64,000 nucleotides of DNA from Pseudoalteromonas sp. MSK9-3 (lineage in GTDB: Bacteria; Pseudomonadota; Gammaproteobacteria; Enterobacterales; Alteromonadaceae): the NCBI RefSeq assembly GCF_003590335.1, contig NZ_MIET01000011.1, positions 186,001-250,000 of the forward strand, in the 5' to 3' direction. The translations under genes were made by a program, and so were the position numbers. This document shows, in pieces, positions 35,643 through 44,885 of the stretch. Below the pieces are notes generated by a model, which did no database searches, was not told the origin of the DNA, and was given only the letters and a program-made list of their open reading frames with translations. Each line of letters starts with the position of its first letter. Positions within the stretch are counted from its first letter, which is position 1.

Positions 35643-37085
35643 TTGGACAGTAAAACGTATATTCCTGAAGCATTTATCGACGACGTAAAAACGTACCTTC
35701 CTACTCACCTAACACTCGACGATTTTTTGCAAGCCTGCAAAAGCCCGCTCAGGCGTTCGGTCAGAGTGAATACGTTAAAAATGTCTGTCAGTGATTTTAA
35801 AAGCTACTGCGCTGTGCATGATTGGTCCATTGAGCCTGTGCCTTGGTGCGACAGCGGCTTCTGGCTTACTCGCTCTGAAACAGAAGAACAAAACCTCCCT
35901 ATCGGTAATACCGAGCTGCACTTGAGTGGATGTATTTATGTACAAGAGGCCAGTTCGATGCTGCCACCTGTTGCGCTAAAACACGCCCTTGAAGACAGTG
36001 ACACTGTGTTAGATATGGCCTCAGCACCGGGCTCTAAAACGTCACAGTTAAGCGCCATGATGGATAACAAAGGCGTACTCATTGCCAATGAACTGTCTTC
36101 ATCACGCCTTAAAGTACTGGCTGCTAACATGAAGCGCATGGGAATAGCCAATTGTGCGCTCTCCCATTTCGATGCAGCGATATTCGGCGATTACATGTAT
36201 GAATGCTTCGATAGTATTTTACTTGACGCCCCTTGCTCTGGTGAAGGTACTGTTCGAAAAGATGCAGACGCACTCAAAAACTGGTCTATCGAGTCTAATA
36301 TTGATATTGCAGATGTTCAAAAAAAGCTTATCCGTAGCGCATTTATGGCACTGAAACCGGGAGGTACATTAGTATATTCAACTTGCACACTCACGCCGCT
36401 AGAAAACCAGCAAGTGTGTGACGAGTTGTTAAACGCATTCCCTGACGCCATAAAAACAGATGATTTATCCTCTCTTTTTCCTGATGCTGCTAGAGCAACT
36501 ACCGCAGAAGGCTACTTACACGTTTGGCCACAAATTTACGACAGTGAAGGCTTTTTCATTGCGCGCTTTATTAAAACCGCGTCAGTAGAAAATACAGCAC
36601 AAAAAACTAAAAAAGGCAGTTTTCCGTTCACCGTAAGTGAGAAAAAACTACAGCAGCAATTTTTTGACCTCGCAAAAAAACAATTTGGCATAGAGCAAAC
36701 CATCTCAGGGCAACTTATGAGCCGCGATAAAGAGCTGTGGCTTTTCCCTGACGGATTTCACAACGTCGAAAATAAAATTAAGTATTCCCGCATGGGGATT
36801 CAAGTTGGCACAACCCATAAAAACGGCATTCGATTAGAGCATGAATTTGCAACAGCGCTAGGCCAATTAGCAAGTAAAAATAGCTATGCTATGTCTCAAA
36901 ATGAAGCCAAAGATTATTTCAACGGTAAGGATATTCGCCTTAATTCACCGGTAAATGTAACTGGCGAGGTGATCTTAACCTTGTGTGGCGCGCCTGTTGG
37001 TCTTGGCAAATGGCAAAAGCAAAAAATTAAGAATAGCCTACCACGAGATCTTGTTAGTGATAGCCAGTTGATAACTTGGGTATAA
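35643..37085 (+). CDS. rsmF: 16S rRNA (cytosine1407-C5)-methyltransferase
   Basis: This enzyme methylates C1407 of 16S rRNA using S-adenosylmethionine. The two catalytic cysteines are visible in DAPCSGEG and YSTCTL, and the SAM site in [19 protein letters not shown]-terminal PUA-like part follows. The open frame runs from TTG 35559, but family alignment (TYIPEAF against VYFPDAF in E. coli) favours TTG 35643, giving 480 residues against 479. The upstream region is an IS remnant, so its promoter may have been replaced by transposon-derived sequence. Confidence 0.9.
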   Translation: MDSKTYIPEAFIDDVKTYLPTHLTLDDFLQACKSPLRRSVRVNTLKMSVSDFKSYCAVHDWSIEPVPWCDSGFWLTRSETEEQNLPIGNTELHLSGCIYVQEASSMLPPVALKHALEDSDTVLDMASAPGSKTSQLSAMMDNKGVLIANELSSSRLKVLAANMKRMGIANCALSHFDAAIFGDYMYECFDSILLDAPCSGEGTVRKDADALKNWSIESNIDIADVQKKLIRSAFMALKPGGTLVYSTCTLTPLENQQVCDELLNAFPDAIKTDDLSSLFPDAARATTAEGYLHVWPQIYDSEGFFIARFIKTASVENTAQKTKKGSFPFTVSEKKLQQQFFDLAKKQFGIEQTISGQLMSRDKELWLFPDGFHNVENKIKYSRMGIQVGTTHKNGIRLEHEFATALGQLASKNSYAMSQNEAKDYFNGKDIRLNSPVNVTGEVILTLCGAPVGLGKWQKQKIKNSLPRDLVSDSQLITWV

Positions 37086-37285
37086 CTTGAATATATCTTT
37101 TCTGCTTTTTTAGAATATTTATTTATATATAATATAAGCAATTGTAATAAATAAACTTTAAATATATTGCGGTTGTTTGTAAGTTTTATGAAAAGTTAAC
37201 TACACTTAAGTTACTTTCTACTTCTCCCTTACAGTTGAAAGGTGTTTTTAAGTAACGCTTTGGCTCCATTGGAGCTATCCCCTAA

Positions 37286-37319
37286 GCCCAGAGCAAGCGA
37301 GTGCACTGGGCCTTTTTTT
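37286..37319 (+). terminator. Rho-independent terminator
   Basis: The arms gcccag and ctgggc with a short inner stem are followed by seven T. It lies 200 bases after the rsmF stop, and a second small hairpin (ggctccattggagc) precedes it. It may end an unannotated small transcript as well as rsmF. Confidence 0.8.
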
Positions 37320-37353
37320 GTGTAAAAACTAAAAAATAATTACGTTTGTTACA

Positions 37354-38856
37354 TTAATTTGCTTTCTGTCGGCAAATTGGTCGTAAAAAGCGCAGCATTG
37401 CATTTAAACCAACAGAGGTACTCCTCACATCAGTTGATGAAGGATAAGGTCCACCATGATTCATTGAGGGGCACACTTCGACACCCGTTGGCATTTGATT
37501 TTCAATAATGCGCCCTACTTTATATTCGAGTGCTTCAATTAACACCTCGGCTTTACGCAGGTCGGCTGAAGTACCATGCACCGATGCGGTGAGTTGTCCA
37601 TCAAGGGACTCGACCAATGCCAGTAGTTGAGCGGGCTTATCATAGGTGACAATCATGGCCATTGGACCAAATACTTCTTTATGCAGTGCTTTATTGTGCA
37701 AGAATGTGTCTATATCTGTGGTAAACAAATGTGCATTAGCATGATGCGGCTCACTGAGTGCACCTTCAGCCAACAACGTCACCTCATCTGACTGTTTTAG
37801 TTCTGCAATGCTCTGCTTAAAACTCGATAAGATATTTGGCGACAGCAAGGTATCAGACTGGCTCGCTTTAATATGCTCTGCGGCCTGCGCTATAAACGCC
37901 GAACTTGCCGCCGGTACTAGCCATAAGCCCGGGCTGGTACAAAACTGTCCGTTACCCATTAACAATGCTTGGCAAAGCTGACTTGCCAAAGAGTCACTGG
38001 TGTGTGCTATTTGCTCTTTAAATAAAAATTGCGGGTTAATACTGCCAAGCTCTCCGTAGAAAGGGATCCGCTCTTGACGCGTGCCTATGGTCTCTAATAA
38101 TTTTTGAGCCACCGAGAACGAGCCTGTAAAACCGATTGCTTTGACCTGTGGTGCAGCAACCAATTGATGAGCTATGTCATATCGCTTTGCCTGGATCATA
38201 GAAAACACCCCTTGTGGCATATCACACTTCTCAATGGCTAGGCTAATGGCACGTGCCATTAGCTCGCTTGTTAGCGGGTGTGCAGTATGGCTTTTTGTTA
38301 TAACGCTGCAACCAGCTGCTAACGCGGCAGCGGTGTCTCCACCAAGTGTGGAAAACGCATATGGAAAATTTGATGCGCCAAACACCCCAACCACACCCAG
38401 GGGGATGTAATCAAGTTCAGTATGCGGCTTAGGCAGTGGTGAACGCTCAGGTTCTGGAGTATCTGTACAGCCAAAATTGGCAATGCTCTTTTGGCTACCC
38501 TCTAAAGCTTGAGCAAACGCCCGTAATTGCGCCATTGTTCGAGCTCGCTCACCTTCAAGCCGTGCCACTGGCAAATTTGTTTCTTGATGTGTTGTATCTA
38601 TTAATAGGCTACCAAGCGCTTCTATTTCATCTGCAATTGCATGTAAAAACTCAGCCCTTTGCTGGTAACTGGTTTTTCGATATACCTTAAATGCCCTGTC
38701 AGCCTCTGCAATCGCATGCTCCAGCATATCTGAACTCGCCTCATATACCGGCGTTTCTAAAGGCAAATTCAGCTTTGGTGAAAAGCCATAAAATGTTTCT
38801 GCCTGTTCTGCTATTTGCCATGAACCGGCAATAAGACTTGCTCCAGTAACTTGCAT
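37354..38856 (-). CDS. 2-oxoglutarate-semialdehyde dehydrogenase (aldehyde dehydrogenase family)
   Basis: This NADP-type aldehyde dehydrogenase oxidises 2-oxoglutarate semialdehyde to 2-oxoglutarate, the last step of 4-hydroxyproline breakdown. The start at 38856 has GGAGGT upstream and gives 500 residues. The cofactor site GVFGASNFPYAFSTLGGD, GFTGSFSVAQ and the catalytic Glu/Cys segments ELGSINPQF and GQFCTSPG are visible. It follows the epimerase and deaminase genes in one operon. The substrate is assigned from this context. Confidence 0.88.
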   Translation of the reverse strand: MQVTGASLIAGSWQIAEQAETFYGFSPKLNLPLETPVYEASSDMLEHAIAEADRAFKVYRKTSYQQRAEFLHAIADEIEALGSLLIDTTHQETNLPVARLEGERARTMAQLRAFAQALEGSQKSIANFGCTDTPEPERSPLPKPHTELDYIPLGVVGVFGASNFPYAFSTLGGDTAAALAAGCSVITKSHTAHPLTSELMARAISLAIEKCDMPQGVFSMIQAKRYDIAHQLVAAPQVKAIGFTGSFSVAQKLLETIGTRQERIPFYGELGSINPQFLFKEQIAHTSDSLASQLCQALLMGNGQFCTSPGLWLVPAASSAFIAQAAEHIKASQSDTLLSPNILSSFKQSIAELKQSDEVTLLAEGALSEPHHANAHLFTTDIDTFLHNKALHKEVFGPMAMIVTYDKPAQLLALVESLDGQLTASVHGTSADLRKAEVLIEALEYKVGRIIENQMPTGVEVCPSMNHGGPYPSSTDVRSTSVGLNAMLRFLRPICRQKAN

Positions 38857-38881
38857 GTTACCTCCACTCAATTTAGTTGAT

Positions 38882-39883
38882 TTATAAAACTTGAAAGCCG
38901 AATGCGTATGGGTCATCATCGTCAACACAAATGTTGCTTGTGCCTGTCATTTTTGACCAACCGCGTATACTGGGTTGAATCGCAGCATTGCCTGCCACTT
39001 CGGTTACCCCTTCTATGCGCCCAACGAATTGACTGCCAATAAAGCTTTCGTGAACAAAATCATCGTTGACTTGCAACTGCCCTTTAGCAAACAACTGCGC
39101 CATTCTGGCGCTGGTACCTGTGCCACAAGGCGAACGATCAATTGCCTTATCACCATAAAACACCGCGTTGGCAGCATGAGAATTGGGGTGCGTTGGTTTA
39201 CCCGTCCAAAGTACATGAGATGCACCATGAACTGTGGCGTTTTCTGGGTGTACGCAGTCTACTGTTTGATTAACTGCATCACGTACTTGAGGGCTAAACA
39301 ATAAAATATCACTGGCATTCCACTGTTCTATTCCGGGGAAGTTCTGCTGCGGCTCTACAATAATGTAAAAATTGCCTCCATAGGCAATATCAACGCGTAA
39401 ACCACCAATGCCAGGTACTTCAATATCGATATTCTCATATGCCAAAAACGCGGGAACATTAAATAACTTAACCCATTCAACTCGGTTTCCCTGCTTTGCA
39501 TAGTGAGCATTGACTCGACCTGCGGGAGTATCTACTTTGATCCGCCCTTCTTGCTCGGGATGCAATAAACCCGCTTGTAATGCAAACGTCAACGTACCAA
39601 TTAAACCATGGCCACACATGGGTAGGCACCCTGATGTTTCAACAAATAACACACTTAGATCCCCATCAACTGTCGTTGGCGGGTAAATAAATGCCCCAGA
39701 CATCATGTCGTGACCACGCGGTTCAAACATTAAAGCTTGACGGATCCAATCAAAGTTAGCCATAAAATGTTGACGCTTCTCACTCATCGTGGACCCCTTT
39801 AAAACAGGGTGTCCACTGGTGATCAAGCGCACAGGGTTGCCACATGTGTGGCCATCAATACATGAAAACGTCCCTCTGCGCAT
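38882..39883 (-). CDS. 4-hydroxyproline 2-epimerase
   Basis: This proline-racemase-family enzyme of 333 residues interconverts trans-4-hydroxy-L-proline and cis-4-hydroxy-D-proline. The two catalytic cysteines are present in LPMCGHG (about residue 88) and DRSPCGTGTSAR (about 236), with the substrate-site HT at CIDGHTCGNPVR. ATG 39883 is used; it overlaps no other gene and lies 5 bases below the stop of the deaminase gene, which suggests translational coupling. The hydroxyproline role is supported by the flanking pathway genes. Confidence 0.9.
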   Translation of the reverse strand: MRRGTFSCIDGHTCGNPVRLITSGHPVLKGSTMSEKRQHFMANFDWIRQALMFEPRGHDMMSGAFIYPPTTVDGDLSVLFVETSGCLPMCGHGLIGTLTFALQAGLLHPEQEGRIKVDTPAGRVNAHYAKQGNRVEWVKLFNVPAFLAYENIDIEVPGIGGLRVDIAYGGNFYIIVEPQQNFPGIEQWNASDILLFSPQVRDAVNQTVDCVHPENATVHGASHVLWTGKPTHPNSHAANAVFYGDKAIDRSPCGTGTSARMAQLFAKGQLQVNDDFVHESFIGSQFVGRIEGVTEVAGNAAIQPSIRGWSKMTGTSNICVDDDDPYAFGFQVL

Positions 39884-39887
39884 GGTA

Positions 39888-40802
39888 TTAATCCAAATTG
39901 AACTTTGATAGGTCAATACGACTCGTCATTGCATCATCATAGAGTGCACGGACCATGGCTTTTTCACTCTCTGGTAACGCTAATCTAGGCGAGCGCGTTA
40001 CTTCAGAGCCACGGCCAGCCAATGATTCAGCATATTTAATACATTGAACAAGTGTTGGGATTGTGTCTAAACGCAATAGTGGTAAAAACCAGCGCCAGAT
40101 CTCTTTTGCTTCTTCATAACGGCCTTGACGTGCAAGCTCATAAATAGCGACCGACTCTTTTGGAAACACATTAGTTAAACCCGAGATCCACCCTGTCGCT
40201 CCCAACATCAAGCTTTCAAGTGCAATATCATCAACGCCACCAAATATAATGAACCGATCACCAAAGGCGCTTTGCAGCTCAGTAATACGACGCGTATCTT
40301 CCGTGGCTTCTTTTACAGCAACAATATTGCTTTCTTGCGCCAGTACCTTCATACCTTCTATCGAAACATCAACACCATACGTGATCGGATTATTGTAAAT
40401 CATCACAGGCAATGACATAGAGCGAGCGATTTGTTGATAATGATGAATGGCTTCACGCTCTGTAGAACGGTATACCATACCAGGGAGTACCATTAAGCCA
40501 TCAATGCCTAATTGCTCTGCATCTTGACAAAACTCAATCGCAAACTGGGTGGTTGTTTCGGCAACGCCTGTTAGTAACGGTACTCTGCCCGCTACACGCT
40601 CTTTAGCTGCCTTTAACACCGCACGTTTTTCTTGTTGACTCAAAGAGCAATTTTCTCCAACCGTGCCCAAAACAATAACACCGTGAACACCTTCATTGAT
40701 CAAAGCGTCAATCATATTAAGCGTGGTATCAAAATTAATGCTGTTGTCATCGTTAAATTGTGTCGTGACTGCTGGGTAAACCCCTTGCCAAAGTGTGGTC
40801 AT
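39888..40802 (-). CDS. DHDPS-family 1-pyrroline-4-hydroxy-2-carboxylate deaminase
   Basis: This is a Schiff-base TIM-barrel enzyme of the dihydrodipicolinate synthase family, 304 residues. It has GTVGENCSLSQQEK, the Tyr in VMIYNNPITYG and the Schiff-base lysine in IVAVKEATED. In this operon it most likely converts 1-pyrroline-4-hydroxy-2-carboxylate to 2-oxoglutarate semialdehyde. The start at 40802 follows GAGGAAAG. It is the first gene of the minus-strand hydroxyproline operon. Confidence 0.87.
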   Translation of the reverse strand: MTTLWQGVYPAVTTQFNDDNSINFDTTLNMIDALINEGVHGVIVLGTVGENCSLSQQEKRAVLKAAKERVAGRVPLLTGVAETTTQFAIEFCQDAEQLGIDGLMVLPGMVYRSTEREAIHHYQQIARSMSLPVMIYNNPITYGVDVSIEGMKVLAQESNIVAVKEATEDTRRITELQSAFGDRFIIFGGVDDIALESLMLGATGWISGLTNVFPKESVAIYELARQGRYEEAKEIWRWFLPLLRLDTIPTLVQCIKYAESLAGRGSEVTRSPRLALPESEKAMVRALYDDAMTSRIDLSKFNLD

Positions 40803-40843
40803 GATCTTTCCTCTGTTGGTTTTTATGTTTACCATCTTAAGTA

Positions 40844-40857
40844 TATTGTATACAATA
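40844..40857. promoter_or_regulatory. Palindromic operator candidate for the hydroxyproline cluster
   Basis: A perfect 14-bp palindrome, TATTGTATACAATA, lies 42 bases upstream of the deaminase start, between the two divergent operons. The TTGTATACAA core is of the kind bound by GntR/FadR-type regulators. No regulator gene is in the cluster. Confidence 0.6.
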
Positions 40858-41055
40858 ATCAATATCCAAATTAGATAAATCATATCCTAAAAAAATAAGA
40901 GCCATAAAAACACCTGAAAGAATACAATTAAGATGCTGATATAACTCTTATTTTTTATAACTCAACAATTTGAAAAAACGTATGCAATGTGTCGTTTAGC
41001 AAGATGCAATCAGCTAAAAGCAGTGTGTTATTACAGTAATAGATAGGAAAATTGC

Positions 41056-42297
41056 ATGTCCAATCAAGTAAACATCGCAGTCATTGGGGCCGGTATTGTG
41101 GGCCTATGTACCGCCAAAAAATTGCAAGATCAGGGATATTCCGTCACCATATTTGACCAACAAGGTATTGCACAAAAATGCTCAAAAGGTAACGCGGGGC
41201 ATTTCGCTACCGAGCAAGTCTTTCCTTTAGCGCAAGCCAGTTTACTGACTAAAATCCCCAGTATGCTATTTAGTCAAAATGGGCCATTAAAAATAGATTG
41301 GCGTTACTTACACTGTGCTTTACCTTGGTTTTGGAAGTTTATTACCAATATGCGTTCAGCCAAGCTCATAGCAAATACCAAAGCCCTCAAGGCGTTAAAT
41401 TTTTCGGCCCTATTAGCTTATCAATCACTACTGGGGAGAAAAGATTTTGCGAAATTAATTACGCTTAATGGGAGTTTACTCACCTTTGAAGATACCACGC
41501 GCAGTGATATCAATAAGCTCTACCAAAAATACAAACGCCAAGGCGTTGCGGTAAAATGGCTTTCGGGCAATGAAATATTTTCATTAGAACCCAGTCTAAA
41601 TAGACAAATAAAAAATGCGCTTTTATTTACCGATGTCGGCCACAGCGTAGATCCTTATGCATTGTGCCAACATATTTATAAACGCTTTAGTGCTGCAGGC
41701 GGAAAATTTCAACAAAGTGAGGTGTGTGAAGTTACCACAAGCGATGATACTGTAACGCTAACATGCACTGATCAAAGCGGCGCGCAGTTCGACAAAGTCA
41801 TCGTGTGCACTGGCGCATGGAGTAAGCAACTATCCCATCAGCTCGGCTTTGATGTGCCGCTAGATACCGAGCGAGGGTATCATGCTATGATCAAACAGCA
41901 GACTTCTCTGTCGCGCCCAGTTGCATCTGCTGAACGTCAGTTTATTATAACGCCTATGTCCAGCGGCTTGCGCGTGGCAGGTACGGTAGAATTTGCAGGC
42001 CTAGATGCGCCAGAAAACCATCAGCGTACCGATGTATTAATGGAGCATGCTGCGGCACTCTTACCAAGTATTGACAATACCCCTGCAAGTGAAACTTGGA
42101 TGGGCTGTAGACCTTCTTTACCTGACTCACTGCCGGTGATAGGCCGAAGCCCACATCACCGCAATGTTTATTTTGGTTTTGGCCACCAGCATCTAGGATT
42201 AACGCAAGCCGCTATCACCGCTGAATTATTAGCACAACTGTGTAATAGTGAAGTACCAAGTTTAGATTTAACCCCCTATCGAATTGATAGATTTTAG
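41056..42297 (+). CDS. FAD-dependent D-hydroxyproline/D-amino-acid dehydrogenase
   Basis: This 413-residue FAD oxidoreductase of the DadA type has the dinucleotide fold at the start (IAVIGAGIVGLCTAKKLQDQG) and a C-terminal GFGHQHLGLTQA. In this cluster it is expected to oxidise cis-4-hydroxy-D-proline to 1-pyrroline-4-hydroxy-2-carboxylate, passing electrons to the respiratory chain. It is divergent from the epimerase operon across the palindromic operator and is followed, 8 bases after its stop, by the M24 peptidase gene. Confidence 0.87.
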   Translation: MSNQVNIAVIGAGIVGLCTAKKLQDQGYSVTIFDQQGIAQKCSKGNAGHFATEQVFPLAQASLLTKIPSMLFSQNGPLKIDWRYLHCALPWFWKFITNMRSAKLIANTKALKALNFSALLAYQSLLGRKDFAKLITLNGSLLTFEDTTRSDINKLYQKYKRQGVAVKWLSGNEIFSLEPSLNRQIKNALLFTDVGHSVDPYALCQHIYKRFSAAGGKFQQSEVCEVTTSDDTVTLTCTDQSGAQFDKVIVCTGAWSKQLSHQLGFDVPLDTERGYHAMIKQQTSLSRPVASAERQFIITPMSSGLRVAGTVEFAGLDAPENHQRTDVLMEHAAALLPSIDNTPASETWMGCRPSLPDSLPVIGRSPHHRNVYFGFGHQHLGLTQAAITAELLAQLCNSEVPSLDLTPYRIDRF

Positions 42298-42305
42298 GAG
42301 ATGTT

Positions 42306-43526
42306 ATGACAACAATCGGTGTCGGCATACAAAGCCAACAACAAGCGCTAGATGCGCTTACCAATATGACCGAAAATGTGCAAGCTATTAGTTATGATGA
42401 ATACTTGCAGCGTATTGAGCATGCGCAAACTTATATGAAACAACACAACATTGCCGCAATCTATCTTAATGCGGGAACGAATCTTACCTATTTTACAGGC
42501 ATGAAGTGGTATGCAAGCGAGCGAATGGTTGGTGCAATTTTACCTGCCGAAGGCGTAGTACAGTTTATTGCCCCTACCTTTGAAGTAGGTACATTACTTG
42601 ATTATCAGGTGGTCAAAGGTCCTATCCACACATGGCAAGAACATGAAAGTCCATATAAATTATTTGCCACAGTATTAGTAGAGCTTGGCATTACTGACAA
42701 ATCAGTCATTGGAATAGATGAAAGCACTGCTTTTTTCATTTTTGATGGTATTCGTCAAGCAGCCCCACAGCATACATGGGTAAATGCGGATCAAGTCACC
42801 GCTTATTGTCGTATGCACAAATCGGTGCATGAACTGAGCTTAATTCAGTGCGCAATGGACATGACTTTAGCGGTACATCAAGCTACGGCCAGCATGTTGC
42901 ATGAGGGAATAACCACGACCGAAGTAGAAGCCTTTATCAATGCCGCTCATAAAAAAGTTGGCGCCACTGGTAACTACTTTTGCATCGTATTATTTGGTGA
43001 AGCCTCTTCTTTTCCCCATGGTGTTAAAGAGCCGCAAACCCTTAAACAAGGGGACGTAGTATTAGTTGATACAGGGTGCAAAGTTGAGGGCTATTTATCA
43101 GATATCACGCGAACCTATGTATTTGGTACCCCCTCACAGCGACAACGCACCATGTGGCAACATGAAAAAAATGCCCAAGTTGCCGCTTTCAACGCCGCTC
43201 AAATCGGTAAACCGTGTGGTGCAGTAGATGATGCCGCTCGTAACTACCTAACTTCTGTCGGCCTTGGCCCTGACTATAATGTACCTGGATGCCCTCATAG
43301 AACAGGCCATGGTATTGGCCTTGATATTCATGAGTGGCCTTATTTAGTGCGCAATAACCCTCAACCACTGCAAGCTGGTATGTGCTTCAGCAATGAACCT
43401 ATGCTGGTTATCCCTGATGAATTTGGCATCCGCTTAGAAGATCATTTTTATATGACAGAAGCCGGCCCACGCTGGTTTACACAGCCCAGCTACTCTATTG
43501 ATGACCCATTTGGCCTCAACACTTAG
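42306..43526 (+). CDS. Xaa-Pro peptidase (M24 family)
   Basis: This 406-residue pita-bread metallopeptidase resembles prolidase and creatinase. The metal ligands are seen in VLVDTGCKVEGYLSDITR (two Asp), HRTGHGIGLDIHEW (His), FSNEPML (Glu) and IRLEDHF (Glu). It probably releases proline or hydroxyproline from X-Pro peptides, which would feed the adjacent pathway. It is cotranscribed with the FAD dehydrogenase; AGGAG precedes its ATG. Confidence 0.88.
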   Translation: MTTIGVGIQSQQQALDALTNMTENVQAISYDEYLQRIEHAQTYMKQHNIAAIYLNAGTNLTYFTGMKWYASERMVGAILPAEGVVQFIAPTFEVGTLLDYQVVKGPIHTWQEHESPYKLFATVLVELGITDKSVIGIDESTAFFIFDGIRQAAPQHTWVNADQVTAYCRMHKSVHELSLIQCAMDMTLAVHQATASMLHEGITTTEVEAFINAAHKKVGATGNYFCIVLFGEASSFPHGVKEPQTLKQGDVVLVDTGCKVEGYLSDITRTYVFGTPSQRQRTMWQHEKNAQVAAFNAAQIGKPCGAVDDAARNYLTSVGLGPDYNVPGCPHRTGHGIGLDIHEWPYLVRNNPQPLQAGMCFSNEPMLVIPDEFGIRLEDHFYMTEAGPRWFTQPSYSIDDPFGLNT

Positions 43527-43558
43527 CCCATACATCTAATTCACATCTTTACATTCTA

Positions 43559-43589
43559 AAAGCGCTGACAAAATTAGCGCTTTCTTTTT
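43559..43589 (+). terminator. Terminator after the M24 peptidase
   Basis: The arms aaagcgct and agcgcttt with a 9-base loop are followed by T-rich sequence. Confidence 0.75.
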
Positions 43590-43641
43590 CCATCACAAAA
43601 ATATACGATACATATATAAACCATATATGGAGTATATACAC

Positions 43642-43845
43642 ATGGGTATTGTTAAAATATCAGATGAACTTCACGAAGAATTAAGAAACACCTCGCAGGT
43701 CATGTCACGGTCTATTAATGCCCAAGCCGAGTTTTGGATAAAAATTGGCAAGTTGGCAGAGCATAACCCAAACAAAAATTTCGCTGAATTGATCCAAGCA
43801 GAATTACAAAAACAAGTACACAGTGAGACCGATGTAAATGACTGA
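43642..43845 (+). CDS. ParD-like antitoxin-family protein
   Basis: This 67-residue protein has a short strand then helices (GIVKISDELHEELRNTSQVMSRSINAQAEFWIKIGKLAE), as in ParD-like ribbon-helix-helix antitoxins (PF11903). ATG 43642 is preferred to 43627 because GGAG lies 9 bases upstream. It overlaps the methionine aminopeptidase gene by 8 bases, so the two are translationally coupled. Before it is a perfect palindrome CCATATATGG (43621-43630) that could be its own operator. No classical ParE toxin is present. Confidence 0.75.
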   Translation: MGIVKISDELHEELRNTSQVMSRSINAQAEFWIKIGKLAEHNPNKNFAELIQAELQKQVHSETDVND

Positions 43846-44644
43846 CGTTTCAATTAAAAACGCGCAACAAATTGCATTAATGCGCGCCTCTGGTAAGTTA
43901 CTCGCACAAGTTTTTGTTATGCTTGATAACTATGTCCAGCCTGGTCTCTCTACCATGGAGATAAACGACACAGTTGAGCGCTTTATTGTTGATGAGTTAA
44001 ATGCCCGACCAGCCTCCAAAGGTCAATATGGGTATCAATATGTATTAAATTGTTCCATTAATGACGTGGTATGTCATGGCGTACCGAGTAAAAGTCAAAT
44101 CATCAAATCCAGTGATATTATTAACCTTGATATTACGCTTGAAAAAAATGGATACATTACCGACTCTAGCAAAATGTATGTAATGCCTGACGCAAGTTTA
44201 GAAGCAAGAAAGCTCGTCAATGACACAACTGAAGCCATGTATAGTGCCATTAAATTGGTAAAGCCAGGCATACGATTAGGTGATATTGGGCATGCTATTC
44301 AGAGTTTTGCGCATAAAAAAGGCTACAGTGTAGTGCGTGAATACTGCGGCCATGGCATTGGTACTGAGATGCATGAAGCACCCAATGTACTTCACTATGG
44401 AAAACCTAATACTGGCATGCAACTAAAGCAAGGTATGACCTTCACCATTGAGCCTATGATCAATCAAGGCAGTGCGAAAATAAAGACCAAAAAAGATGGC
44501 TGGACCGTTGTAACCAAAGACAAAAAACTATCAGCTCAAGCTGAGCATACTATTTTAGTCACTGAAACAGGGTTTGAAGTGCTCACATTACGCCCAGAAG
44601 AAATACGTACTTTTCAGAACGAATTATCAACCTCTTCTCGATGA
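43838..44644 (+). CDS. map: Type I methionine aminopeptidase
   Basis: This enzyme removes the initiator methionine from nascent proteins. The 268 residues carry the five metal ligands: Asp in NLDITLEKNGYITDSSKM, His in YCGHGIGTEMHEAPN, Glu in TIEPM and Glu in SAQAEHTI. Met aminopeptidases normally lie near rpsB-tsf; this copy, paired with a ParD-like gene, is probably a second paralogue. The first ligand region reads DITLEKNGYITDSS rather than DVTVxKDGxHGDTS, a sign of divergence. Confidence 0.88.
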   Translation: MTDVSIKNAQQIALMRASGKLLAQVFVMLDNYVQPGLSTMEINDTVERFIVDELNARPASKGQYGYQYVLNCSINDVVCHGVPSKSQIIKSSDIINLDITLEKNGYITDSSKMYVMPDASLEARKLVNDTTEAMYSAIKLVKPGIRLGDIGHAIQSFAHKKGYSVVREYCGHGIGTEMHEAPNVLHYGKPNTGMQLKQGMTFTIEPMINQGSAKIKTKKDGWTVVTKDKKLSAQAEHTILVTETGFEVLTLRPEEIRTFQNELSTSSR

Positions 44645-44885
44645 CTTGACAGTGAATGCATTAGAGCGGATATAAGTCCATTATATCCCCTGCTGAATTA
44701 CATTTTTATACAACATAGCGTAGCGTCACCGCTCATTTTCTCCTTACTCATGTGTAATTCACCCTAAAAATTCATCACCTAGCGGCATCACAGTAAATTA
44801 CGGATATTTGTCCTCGATACTCATACTCAACGGTGTTAAATATAATAATACTATCTAGAAATGTGTGGGTAATTACAGATAAGTT

